Positions 1 through 10,600 of a DNA stretch of 64,000 bases are shown here, in pieces. The notes under the pieces were generated by a model. That model saw nothing but the letters and a program-made list of their open reading frames with translations. It searched no databases and had not been told where the DNA came from. The position numbers were made by a program, and so were the translations under genes. The stretch's first letter is position 1. Every line of letters begins with the position of its first letter. Source of the DNA: Azolla caroliniana (taxonomy: Eukaryota; Polypodiophyta); assembly GCA_043228905.1 (NCBI GenBank), contig JBHGNT010000006.1:17980001-18044000 (forward strand), written 5' to 3'.

Positions 1-3000
1 CTTCTTCCGGTCCCGGATGATGTGCATCCCTAGTATTTGCCTCGCCGGACCCAGGTCTTTCATTGAGAAGGTTCGGTGAAGAGCCTTCTTCAGCATCCGT
101 ATCTTGACCTGGTCCCGTCCGACGATCAACATGTCGTCCACGTACAGGAGGAGTATTAGAGAGTCTCCTCCGTCGAACTTCTTCACAAACACGCAGTGGT
201 CGGACTGCGTTTTGTGGTACCCTTCATCGGTCATGAAGGAGTCAAACTTTCGGTACCACTGCCGGGGAGCCTGCTTCAAACCATAAAGGCTCTTCTTCAA
301 CCGGCATACCAAGTGCTCCTTCTCTTTCTTCTCGAATCCTTCCGGTTGCTGCATGTATATCTCTTCTTCGAGGTCACCGTGAAGGAATGTCGTCTTCACG
401 TCCATCTGTTCTACCTCGAGGTCCATGCTTGCCGCTATGCTCAGCACCGTCCGGATGGAGGTCATCTTCACTACCGGGGCAAATATCTCGTCGAAGTCGA
501 CGCCCTTCTTCTGCTGGAACCCCTTCACCACGATCCTGGCTTTGTATCTCGGGGGGTTTCCGGCATCTCCCGGTTTCAGCTTGAACACCCACTTGTTACG
601 GAGTGCCCGTTTTCCTTTCGGCAACTCCACAAGTTCATATGTGTGGTTCTCATGCAGGGAATCCATCTCCTCCTGCATGGCACTTAGCCACCTGCGGCTA
701 TGGGTGTCATGCTTCGCTTCTTCAAAGCTCTCCGGCTCCCCCTCGTCGGTTAGCAGCACGTGCTCTGGTTCCGGAAATCTCCGGGGGGCCCTTCTCTCTC
801 TTAGAGGATATCTCCGTTCCGGAGCTTCGGTAACCGGTTCTTCCGATTCTTCTTCGTCCGAATCCATTTCGGGATCGGAGCCGGTTCCGGTATCGTTTTC
901 ATCTTCTTCGGCCGGTTCTGTTTCTTCACCGTCTTCGGCCGGATCCTCGAGTGCTAACCGGTCCCTTGCCGGTCGGGACTGCTCCTCGTAGAGTTGATCC
1001 TCACCGGTCGACTTGGAGCTCTTCATCTTCTTCTCCGACTCCCAGTCGGCGAGTGTCTTGTTCTCCATGAAGATGATATCACGACTCCGGAATATCTTCT
1101 TGTCGACCGGGTCCCATACTCGGTAGCCGAACTCGTCGTTGCCGTAACCGAGGAATATGCATGGCCGGGTCTTTGGATCTAGCTTTCCTCTCCGGTCCTT
1201 TGCCACATGTACATACACTAGACACCCGAACACCTTCAGATGCCGGTAGGACACTTCCTTACCGGTCCACACTCTCTGCGGCGTGTCTCCGTCCAAAGGT
1301 ACTGAGGGTGATCTGTTTATCACGTATGTCGCCGTCGACATTGCCTCATCCCAAAACCCCTTGGGTAATTTCGCATGCGCCAGCATACTCCGGACCCTCT
1401 CCATTATGGTCCGGTTCATCCTCTCGGCCAGCCCGTTCAGTTCCGGCGTCTTCGGCACTGTAAACTCGAGCCGGATTCCCTTCGAGCGACAGTACTCCGC
1501 GAACTGCCCCCGGTATTCCCCTCCGTTATCCGCTCGTATCGCTTTCAGCTTCTTGCCGGATTCTCTTTCCACTCTCGCGTGGAGTTCTTTGAAGACGGAC
1601 AATACTTGGTCCTTTGTCTTCAACGGTGCCGTCCACAGCTTCCGGCTGTGGTCATCAATGAATGTCACGAAGTACTGGGCTCCGCCATGTGACTTCGTTT
1701 CTACTTGACACACGTCAGTGTGCACCAACTCCAATGGTGCGCTACGTCTCGTCGGTGGCCTTGAGTGGAAGGAGGTCCGGTTTTGCTTACCGGCCAGACA
1801 GTCGGTGCACTTCTCCAGGTGCACATGCTTCACTGGAATGAGGTTGTCTTCTGCAAGCCTCTTCATCCCCTTCTCACTCATGTGGCACAGTCTCTTGTGC
1901 CACAGCTCACCGGCAGTGTCGGCTGCCACGTTCAACTCTTCCGGACACAACCGGGCATTCATAAGGTACAGTGTGTTGACTTTCCGGGCCCGAGCCACTA
2001 TCAGGCTCCCCTTGCTGAACTTCATTACGCCGTTCCGGATGCTACCTGTGTAGCCTTCATCGTCTAGCCTCCCGGCCGAAATCAGGTTCAATCGAACCTC
2101 CGGAACGTGTCGAACATCCTTCAACAGCATCTTGCATCCGGTTGATGTCATCAGCCACACGTCTCCTATGCCGGCAATCCGGCACGTACCTTCATTTCCC
2201 ATCCGAACACAGCCATGCTCACCGGCTGTGTAGGATGAGAAGTATTTCTTCTCCGGGGTCAGGTGGAACGACGCTCCGGAATCGACCACCCAGGTCATCT
2301 CTTCACCGGCAAGGTTCAGCTGTGTCTCTTCGGTAATGAGCATTATCTCTTCTTCACTTGCCGCGAGTGCCGTCGTTCCTTTCCGATCCTGCCCTCGCCG
2401 ATCCGGACCTCTCCGGTCCGTGGCTCCCCGGTATGCACCGTTTCGCTCCGGTGACTTCTTCGAATCGGTGTCGTCGGCTCCGTTGTCTTTTCGGTAATGC
2501 CGACAATTCTTCCGGAAGTGCCCCGGCTTCCCACAGTGGAAGCATGTGGGTCTTCCTCTTGACTGCGACCGGGTCCCCGACTTCTCCCGTCTTTGCGGAC
2601 TCCGGTTCCATTGTCTTCCCCGTTCCGATTCGGTAAGCAGCGCCTTCGAGTCGGAGGCCGGTTCTTTATCTCTCCGACGCGCTTCTTCATTCAAAATACT
2701 TGTCTTTACCGTTTGTAGAGACAAGTTATCTTCGGTGCAGGAGGTGCTGAGAGTCACCACCAAGTTCTCCCAGCTTTCCGGCAATGTACACATCAAGATG
2801 ATGGCTTGCATTGCATCCTCCAACGGGAACTTTATCGCCGCAAGCTGGTTCACGAATCCCATGAACGTGCTTACGTGTTCCACCATACTCTCGCCGTCCC
2901 GGTACTTGAGGTTCACTATTTTACTCATCAGGGAGGTCCGGTTCAACGCATTCTTCCTCTCGTAGAGGCCCGACAGCTTCTTCCACATCTCATATGCGTT

Positions 3001-3240
3001 GGTGTCGTTCGCCACATGTTGTAGAACGCTCACGTCTACGTATTGCCGAATGGTTGCAACGGCTTTCCGGTTCAGAAGCCTCCATTCCGACTCAAGTACT
3101 CCCTTCGGTATTTCCGACCTGTCAATCGGTTCGTACAGGTCCCGAACAATCAGAAGATCTTCCATCTTGATCTTCCAGTCGGCGTAGTTCTGCGCATTCA
3201 GCACCATCATCCCCGGCTGCCCGCTGCTGCCGCCTTCCAT
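1..3240 (-). CDS. gag-pol: copia gag-pol polyprotein, partial (C-terminus beyond left edge)
   Basis: The frame is open from the ATG at 3240 to base 1 (1080 codons) with no stop that I can find; the frame at the left edge agrees with the frame of the start. Order of domains: gag; a CX2CX4HX4C zinc knuckle near 2510-2555 (CFHCGKPGHFRKNC); retropepsin with WVVDSGASFHLT near 2255-2290; integrase with an HHCC-type N-terminal motif and the DNGGEY region near 1520; acidic linker; reverse transcriptase with an intact YVDD at 133-144. RNase H and the end of RT lie outside. The start was chosen because it follows the primer-binding site by 16 bp and matches the N-terminus of element C. It makes the retrotransposon capsid and enzymes that copy RNA into DNA in cytoplasmic particles. 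This is the only gag-pol in the window with no visible lesion. Confidence 0.93.
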   Translation of the reverse strand, partial: MEGGSSGQPGMMVLNAQNYADWKIKMEDLLIVRDLYEPIDRSEIPKGVLESEWRLLNRKAVATIRQYVDVSVLQHVANDTNAYEMWKKLSGLYERKNALNRTSLMSKIVNLKYRDGESMVEHVSTFMGFVNQLAAIKFPLEDAMQAIILMCTLPESWENLVVTLSTSCTEDNLSLQTVKTSILNEEARRRDKEPASDSKALLTESERGRQWNRSPQRREKSGTRSQSRGRPTCFHCGKPGHFRKNCRHYRKDNGADDTDSKKSPERNGAYRGATDRRGPDRRGQDRKGTTALAASEEEIMLITEETQLNLAGEEMTWVVDSGASFHLTPEKKYFSSYTAGEHGCVRMGNEGTCRIAGIGDVWLMTSTGCKMLLKDVRHVPEVRLNLISAGRLDDEGYTGSIRNGVMKFSKGSLIVARARKVNTLYLMNARLCPEELNVAADTAGELWHKRLCHMSEKGMKRLAEDNLIPVKHVHLEKCTDCLAGKQNRTSFHSRPPTRRSAPLELVHTDVCQVETKSHGGAQYFVTFIDDHSRKLWTAPLKTKDQVLSVFKELHARVERESGKKLKAIRADNGGEYRGQFAEYCRSKGIRLEFTVPKTPELNGLAERMNRTIMERVRSMLAHAKLPKGFWDEAMSTATYVINRSPSVPLDGDTPQRVWTGKEVSYRHLKVFGCLVYVHVAKDRRGKLDPKTRPCIFLGYGNDEFGYRVWDPVDKKIFRSRDIIFMENKTLADWESEKKMKSSKSTGEDQLYEEQSRPARDRLALEDPAEDGEETEPAEEDENDTGTGSDPEMDSDEEESEEPVTEAPERRYPLRERRAPRRFPEPEHVLLTDEGEPESFEEAKHDTHSRRWLSAMQEEMDSLHENHTYELVELPKGKRALRNKWVFKLKPGDAGNPPRYKARIVVKGFQQKKGVDFDEIFAPVVKMTSIRTVLSIAASMDLEVEQMDVKTTFLHGDLEEEIYMQQPEGFEKKEKEHLVCRLKKSLYGLKQAPRQWYRKFDSFMTDEGYHKTQSDHCVFVKKFDGGDSLILLLYVDDMLIVGRDQVKIRMLKKALHRTFSMKDLGPARQILGMHIIRDRKK

Positions 3241-3256
3241 TTTCTGTGTTACCGTC

Positions 3257-3268
3257 GCTCTGATACCA
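3257..3268 (-). promoter_or_regulatory. primer-binding site of copia I
   Basis: Read on the minus strand this is TGGTATCAGAGC, the classic plant copia site complementary to the 3' end of initiator tRNA-Met. It lies 3 bases inside the LTR end (CAACA), the normal spacing, and 16 bases before the gag ATG. Confidence 0.9.
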
Positions 3269-3271
3269 CTT

Positions 3272-3948
3272 TGTTGAAAAACCCGCTCGGCCACAACCGA
3301 GGAAAAGGATCAACTCTCAGAAAACGGGAAATGCAAAATGCACGAAGACAATAGAGAGAGAGGTACACAGGATGTTTTACGTGGAAAACCCTAAATGGGA
3401 AAAACCACGGGAGTCCTCAAACTCCAACTGTCACTATAAACAGAGATGTACAATGGTGAAGCTACAAGGCAACAACCTTGAGCTCACTATCTTCGCCACA
3501 GGCGGCGGTAATACACAGAGGCCACGACCTCTTCGTCTCTCTCTCTCTCTCTCTCTCTCGGCTGCTCACCTCACTCCCTCTAAGTGGGAAAAACAGAAAA
3601 ATATGAGCAGCAACTTTTCAGCAACTCCAAACAGTTTGCCCTAAGTCATATTTATACACATATGACTTTCGGGCTATTTACAAATATAGCCTCAAGGGCC
3701 CTTGGCAAACATATTCACAAATATGTCCCCGCATCCGGATCTCTCTCCGGGTACATACATCATCCGGCTCCGTAGCCGGGTCTTCATCATCCGGCTCCGT
3801 AGCCGGGTCTTCGTCATCCGGCTTCATGCCGGGTACTCTTCATCCGGCTCCATGCCGGGTACTCTTCATCCTCCGGTTCCGTAACCGCAACCGGGCTTGC
3901 CGTCATTCATCTCCGGACATCCCATCCGGAGGGACCGATATCCCAACA
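3272..3948 (-). repeat. 5' LTR of copia I (677 bp)
   Basis: Bounded by TGTTGGG at 3948 (minus strand) and CAACA at 3272, i.e. 5'-TG...CA-3'. U3 holds about five degenerate copies of a 28-bp unit (GTACCCGGCTACGGAGCCGG type) at about 3735-3895. A TATA box (TATAAATA read on the minus strand) lies near 3648-3656 inside an AGTCATA...TATGACT inverted repeat. A (CT)n tract lies at about 3537-3560. The same parts, in the same order, occur in the LTRs of C. Confidence 0.9.
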
Positions 3949-5172
3949 CTACCATCATGCATCCAAACTTGGACCGATTGGTATCGATATTAGCCGACAT
4001 GTCCGTAAACCCTTCCAACACAGGGTTACTTGAGCCGTATCTAAGGCATACACTTGAGGTACCTCTCAACTTGTTGTTTATCGGCAAGATCATTTTTACT
4101 ACCAGGGCAAATATTTCATCGAAATCTACACCTTTTTTTGGTGGAAACCCTTCACCACGATGTATGCTTTGTACGTGGGTGGATTCCTAGCTTCTCTTGG
4201 ATTCAGTTTGTAAAACCACTTGTTTCGGAAACCTTCTTACCTTCCAGCAACTCAATCAATTCATATGTGTGGTTCTCATGCAAGGAATCCATCTCGTCTT
4301 GCATGACATGTAACCACTCTTTGTTGTATGTATCTTCCTTAGCTTCCTTGAAGCTTTCCGGATTCCCCTCATCGTTTATGAGAGCATATTCTTTTTCTGG
4401 AAATCTGGGGGGGGGGGGGCTTCTATTCCCTAGGGGATATCTCTTGCCTTGATTCTCCTCAACTGGCTATGTCTTCTACCGGCTCCTCATCCAAGTCCGA
4501 TTTGGATCCCTATTCAGATCCGAGTTCCGGACGCCTTTTGGTTGATCTGGCTTTGGTCTCCAGATGTCCTCTAGCCGATCCAGTTGGCCAATTATTTTCT
4601 TCAGCTAACATCCAACTTCCGGCCGGTTGGGTGTGTATCTCATCTGGCTGTTCTCTTCTGGTCGGCTGGGAGAATGATCTTGGCTTCTCCGTCTCCCAAT
4701 CGGCAATAGTCTTTTCTTCCATGAAGATTATGTCCCAGCTCCTGATGCCCTTCTTGTCAATCAGGTCCCACAGCCGGTAGCCAAATTCATGTTTGTTGTA
4801 CCCCAAGAAGATACACGGTTGGCTCTTAGGATCCAAATTTCCCCTAGGGTCCTTGGCAACATGCACATAAGATAGGTAACCAAACACCCTGAGATGTCGG
4901 TATGACATATCCTTTCCCATCCACACTCTCTATGGGATTTCATCATCTAAGAGCATTGAGGGAGATCTGTTTATTACGTAAACAACTGTTATCAACAAAT
5001 CAGCCCAAAAGGTTTTCAGTGACTTGGCATGTGCCAACATACATCAGACTCTCTCCATCACGGTTCGGTTTATCCTTGTGTTCATGAGTCTCTGGCACTG
5101 TATACTCCAACCGGATACCTTGTGAATGGCAGTGTTCTTTGAACTACCCATTGTACTCGCCTCCATCGTCTA
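3949..5172 (-). pseudogene. copia H pol fragment (integrase C-terminus, RT remnants, RNase H start)
   Basis: Minus-strand remains. 4510-4926 encodes an integrase C-terminal stretch (MSYRHLRVFGYLSYVHVAKD, then IFLGYNKHEFGYRLWD). About 4200-4310 encodes the first RT residues (MQDEMDSLHENHTYEL). The frame then passes from DEIFALVVKM directly to LRGTSSVCLRYGS and a GFTD motif of RNase H near 3975-4060. Most of the RT, including the YVDD region, is therefore deleted. A 13-base G run at 4407-4419 interrupts the linker. Frameshifts and stops are frequent. Copia I cuts it at 3948. Confidence 0.82.
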
Positions 5173-5638
5173 TGTTGGCTGGTGGGCGGAGTATGAAAGA
5201 CAAGTGGGGGACGAGTTAGAAGCAACATTTAAGCTATTAGTATTAGTTATTAATTAGCTAGAATTAAAATAGGAATGAACGGATCCAGAAGAGTTGCACC
5301 GATCCGAATCCAGACTGATTCATAACCGGTTGCCAATATGGCACCGTTTTGTAAACAAAACTGGATGCCTTTAAAAGGATCCGAAGAACAATGTATTAAG
5401 GGACATAATTAATATAAATGAAGTAGGCTTTAAGATTATTGTGTATTTATGTACTTTCCGTTTTCTGCATACTATCTTAGTACCTTACGCGTGTAATAAA
5501 TTCATGTAGGTTGTTAATCCGGAACCAACCGGATAAAATTATATCTGTGTCGGAAGCATTAAACCCGTAACCACCCCTTTGGTGAAGTGATCCGGAAGGA
5601 CACCCTCTATTAGTGGCTAGTCCGGCCTAGGAATAACA
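5173..5638 (+). repeat. 5' LTR of gypsy A (466 bp)
   Basis: Starts TGTTGGCTGGTGGG and ends GGAATAACA; paired with 52998-53452, from which it differs by many substitutions, indicating an old insertion. A TATA-like TTTAAAAG lies at 5370-5377. Near the 3' end a stem-loop GTG-A-TCC / GGAA / GGA-CAC lies at 5587-5603. The following bases TTTTGGCGACCACGATTCC (about 5642-5660) form the probable primer-binding site shared with B and D. Confidence 0.9.
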
Positions 5639-5689
5639 CAGTTTTGGCGACCACGATTCCTATAGAGCGCAGTGACCATCGGGGAATGG

Positions 5690-7138
5690 ATGACTAGACT
5701 GACAAACGACCCAATCACCGAACGAGCGAGAAGACTAGTCGAAAGACTACGGTGGGAGACCTACCAGCAAGCGGCCGAGGAGATTCAATAGGACTGGTCT
5801 TTTCCCAGAACGATTTGGCCGAGGAGTCACTCCAGTTGCAAAATCAACAATATACCGACGAAGGCAGTAGCATGAGTAGTTTACGGTAGGCAGAATCGAT
5901 ATTGCAAACCCTCAACACAAGCGCCGGAGAATAAGAAGCCTTTTCCAACTTTGAGTCAGATCGTACAGTGAGTACAACGTGCAGTCAAATTATCGAAGCA
6001 GTCACAAAACCTCGAAAAATTTGGAGGAAGATGGTTCGGAGAACATATCGATAGCGGAAGCGGAAACAGCATTACCCACACCACCGGGCCACGAGATAAA
6101 CTAGACCAAAAGTCGGAGAAAACGGGTGAGCGTGTATCAACACCACCACCGGACCAGCAATCCAAGAAAAAGAATGATCGCGTACCAACGCCACCACCGA
6201 ACTGGAAGTCGAAGAAAGAAGAGGATCGGGCATCGACACCACTCCCAATACTACCCTTCGACGACGATACCATGCCATACCCGTACCCGAAATACCAGGA
6301 CAAACCAAACGCAGAGGCACACGGATATGCTTTCCTATAGACATGGGAAGCAAACAATGTCTCGCAACGGTTGACAGAAGTAGAGGTCAAATGTGCAAAG
6401 ATTGTGGAATTCGGAATGACATTGGAGGGACCAACAACAAGGTGGCCCAAAAATCACCTTCCCGAGAGCCTGGCCACATTTGAAGCCTTGCAGGATAAAT
6501 TCCTACGATTGTTCCACCGACATGTGGAGCAAAGAGAGCTAGTCGTCCAATTCTATACGGTCTATCAGGAGCCCAATGAGACAGTCCCGCAATTCATTAT
6601 CCGTTTCCAGACATTGCACTGGAAGCTGACAAGGGCACCTCCGGAAGATAAGGCAAAAGTGGTCTTCCTGATCACACTCCGGGAACCACTATGAACGATG
6701 CTATCAGTATTCAACTTTGGGACCAACACCAGAAATGGATTGGGCCCAGAATAGCAATCACATGGCGATGGGAGCTCTACATAGAGCGCTACCTAGAGAA
6801 GAGGACTTACGGTTTCGAAAGGCAGTCCAATGTACAACGTGCCTCGACCTCGGTCACTCTACATTACAATGCATGATGCGAACACAGTACATGATGTGCC
6901 ACTCCTGGTCCCACACCATGGACCGGTGTGAGTACAACCTATTCAATCGACAAGTGGCACCGGTCCGACATATTGAGCCCTGGAGCGAGTAGCAACCGGA
7001 AGAGGAATGGTTCCGGAGGGAAGAACATTATCGACCAGAACGAAGGGACTTGTATGATGATAGAAGACGAGAGGACAACGACTGAGACTGCAACTACGGA
7101 CGAGGGGAAGACTACAATCGATACAGTTACGATCACGA
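5690..7138 (+). pseudogene. gypsy A gag, first part
   Basis: Begins with ATG at 5690 (MTRLTNDPITERARRLVERL), matching the gag starts of B (7642) and D (56817). 6371-6694 carries the retrotransposon gag core (EFGMTLEGPTTRW, then FHRHVEQRELVVQFYTVYQE, then FIIRFQTLH). 6717-6992 resembles the CTTCLDLGHSTLQCMM cysteine-rich region, followed by an Arg/Asp-rich stretch. Stops and frameshifts are frequent. B cuts the gene at 7138; it resumes at 17146. Confidence 0.85.
7134..7138. other. target-site duplication of gypsy B (left copy, CACGA)
   Basis: CACGA at 7134-7138 is repeated exactly at 17141-17145 next to the B 3' LTR. Joining across the element restores one continuous A gag reading (Arg/Asp-rich region), which confirms the insertion. 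Confidence 0.93.
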
Positions 7139-7586
7139 TGTTACCCGGCCGGCAAAGGAGCAGAGACCAGAATGTGAAAGGGATGGTTATTCGGAATATA
7201 TTTAATTAAGTAGATTAGATTATAATTATGTAGTAAACGGACAGACCGGAATGGGTATGCCGATCCGGATCCGGATTGATTCCAAACAGGTGCCGGTTGG
7301 CACCGTTTTGTACGCAGCACCGGTGACCTATATATAGGCCCGGTTACAATTTATAACTTTAACGGAGAATTAATATAAGCTTCTTGTTTTATCTTCGCGT
7401 ATTGATTACCTTTCTGAATTAATTGTTATATCTTACGCGTGTATTAAGTGTATGCCTTATTGCTAAGTAGCTAATTAAGTCGAAGTAATCGTTGTGTCTT
7501 AAGTTATCTCGCCGTAACACCCCTTTGGTGAAGTGTCTTCCGGAGACACCCTGTGTTAGGCCATTGTCCGTCCCTAAGGATTAACA
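7139..7586 (+). repeat. 5' LTR of gypsy B (448 bp)
   Basis: Runs from TGTTACCCGGCCGG to GGATTAACA. TATA box TATATATA at 7329-7336. Stem-loop GTGTCT / TCCGG / AGACAC at 7533-7549 just before the LTR end. The probable primer-binding site (TTTTGGCAAGCACGATTCC) follows at about 7590-7608. It matches 16706-17140 closely apart from scattered substitutions and one small deletion near 16945. Confidence 0.92.
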
Positions 7587-7641
7587 CAGTTTTTGGCAAG
7601 CACGATTCCTGCACAATCGCAGCAAAGAGCGGTGGGAATGG

Positions 7642-10600
7642 ATGACGTGACCAACGAACGACCCGGTTACGGAGCGAGCAAGGTGACTTGCTGAACGGCT
7701 AAGGAAGCGAGAGGCTTTCCAGCAAGCGGCAGAAGAAATCAGAGCGGATCGCTCATTTTCGAAAGTGATTCGAAGAGTGGCCAAGGAATCACTTCGGCTA
7801 CCACAAAACGCCTACCCGGACGAAGGCAACAACCTAAGCAACCTCCGGGAAGCAGAATCCCTTCTCCAGGCATTGGCAACGGGGGAAGGTGAATCCGAAG
7901 CATTTTCGGCATTTGAGTTAGGTTCGGACGGGAAATACAACGCGCAGACGAACTACCGTAGCACTAACGACACCCTAGGCAGACCAGAGGACAAGGAGTT
8001 AGATACTTTGCCGACACCAGAACCCGAATCGACAAGGCTGGAAACTCCGGTACTAGAAGTCGACCACAATCCAGAACTAGAAGTCGACGACGAGAGACCT
8101 CCGACACAGGAAGTCGAGGAGGAGAAGCCTCCGACACCACAAGAGGAGAATGAAAGACCTCTGATAGGGACAGAAGACCAGGGAAAACCTCAGACACCAC
8201 CAGAGGAGGAATGACCACCGACACCACCAGCCCGTGTACCGACACCGGACGACGATATGCCGTTCCAATATCCCAGATACTGGGATGATTCGGACGCGGA
8301 AGCCCACGTCCATGCATTTCAGCAAACCTGGGAAGCGAACCATGTGTCGCAATGCTTAAATGCAGCCGAAGAGGAACGCTCAAAACGGGCAGAGTTCGGC
8401 ATGACCTTGGAGGGACCGGCCGCCAGATGGCACCGAACACAGGATCCCAGCACAATCCCCACGTTTGAAACATTAAAGACAAAATTCTTGCATTTCTTCC
8501 ACAAGGAGATGGACCAACGGGAAATGGTTGGGTTATTTTACAGTATTCGGCAGGAACCAACGGAGAACATCCAACAGTTTGTCATCCGGTTCCAGCGGAT
8601 ACACAGTCAGCTGAGCCGGACACCACCGGAGGAAGAAACAAAGACCATATTCTTAGCAGCACTCCGGGAACCCTTACGAACGGTGTGCACCATCATCGAT
8701 TTCCGCCCCAGAAGCATAGATCAAGTGATTGACTGAATTCGGGAAATGGAAAACTCGAGTTCATGGCTAACCATGGGCGCACTGCAGCGTACGCTACCGA
8801 TGGAAGAGGACCTCCGTTTCCGACAAGCAGTTCAATGTACGGTATGCCTGAATGCCGGACATTCGGCGCTGGAATGCACCATGCATTCCCAATGCTTGCT
8901 CTACTACTCTAGAAGTCACATAATGGAACGGTGTGAGTATAACTTGTTAAATCGACAAGCACCACCGGTCCGAAAAATTGAACCACGGAGCAACCGGGAG
9001 GAAGAAGAAGAATGTTAGCAGCGAGAAGAGCACTACCGGCCGGCACAAGATGTCCGGTATAGCGACCGAAGAGACGCGTATGACCGGTATGATAGATAGG
9101 ATAGATATCGGGACTATAATGGACGGTATGAAAGATATAACCAGGATCACTCCCTTGGTTACAACCACCGACGAGAGGACTATGGCAAGGATGATGACCA
9201 GCCCCGGCAAGGATACCGCACGAAAAAGAATTTCAATAAGAAACGTCATTTCAACAAAAAGGGGGGTCATCCACGAGAACCGGAAAAGGGCGCTTCGAGC
9301 AGCCAACCCGACCAAAACCAAGCACTTGCCCCTGGTCCCCCACCAAGCACACACTCCGAATCCAGCAACGCCCAGAAGCCGTACTGCTATTATTGTTGGC
9401 AAGAGGGTCACTATAGTAATTAATGTCCGGTGAAGAGCTACCACAAACGACCGGCGATGAACATGGTAGACGCAGACGTCGCAAACATAGAACAGGTCAC
9501 TACAAGATCAAAAGGCAAAGCCACAGAGTGGGAAACTCAAGAAGCCATCCGGAAGGAGGCAACCGAATGGGTGAAGATGGCAAATGAACGGAATGCGGTT
9601 GAGCTCGAACAACAAAAGGAGAATGCCGAAGAGTTCACCGGCCCGGGGCAACCCGAAAACCCAACCTGGTAGGCATTACAAGAATGCCAAATAACGTTGC
9701 CGTTAGGCCGGTTATTGCAACTGGTACCACGGTTCACGGAAGGACTGAAGGCCGGAAGGACGGCAGCAGACACACCACCGGCTCCGGCATTCTTTTCAAA
9801 TCCGGAGGAAGGACCGGTAGTGGTGGACACAAGCAGTTCAGCAGTCACAACCATCGTGAAGGGAAAAGAGCTACCCGACACGATTATCGATGGAGGATCC
9901 GGCATGAACGTGATCAGCCTCTGAATGTGTAACACACTAGGAATCTAGGACTGGGAACCGTGTCCATTTTGGCTTCGGATGGTGGACATTAGCTCAGTAC
10001 GGCCAACCAGATTAATACATGATCTGGAAGTGACCATCATGGGTCACACATTTCACATTTCCGGAGTAGTTCTCCAGCTACAAGCTCAGGTAGCTTACCC
10101 ACTATTGTTGGGATGGCCCTGGTTAAAAACGACACACATAAAGCAAAACTAGAGGAAGAACATAATTACGTTCCGGTGAGGAAAAGCGAAAGTACGAGTA
10201 CCGACTCAACCACGATCCGGTACCGGCAAGGAATCAACGCCGCTATATGTGGAATGTGTTAACATACTGGAAGGATTGGCGGACGAAGAGGTCGATCAAT
10301 ACTTACAGGAAAATCCGAAGATCGTACCTCTGTTCAAGATTGATGTAGCCGAAGCAGTATCACCGTATGTACTGCAACCAGATGGGACCGACGAGGAACT
10401 GGATAAAGAGGCAATCCGGGAATTACGGAAAGCATAGGAGGCACTGGAAAAAGAAATGGCAATATCATAGGGTGTGAAAGCATCCCAACTAGAAGAGGTA
10501 AACCTAGGTACCACAGAGGACACAAGACCAGTGCACATCGCCAAGGAAATGACTTCGAAGAACAAAACGACAATGATCACACTCCTAAAAGAATTTCGCG

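Larger units (their letters stand above)
1..3948 (-). mobile_element. Ty1/copia retrotransposon I, right (5') part
   Basis: Minus-strand copia element whose 5' LTR is at 3272-3948 and whose coding region runs off the left edge. It is inserted in the RNase H region of the older copia H: sequence right of 3948 resumes an H reading frame. The flanking bases 3949-3953 (CTACC) should be one copy of its target duplication; the other copy lies outside the window. It is closely related to element C (17435-23035): most of the gag-pol can be aligned codon by codon. Intact coding capacity and family similarity suggest a recent insertion. Confidence 0.93.

Noticed and set aside
4407-4419. G13 run as a regulatory or quadruplex signal
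   Set aside because: It lies in a decayed linker of copia H where relatives have short CCC/GGGG runs; slippage or sequencing error is the simpler explanation.
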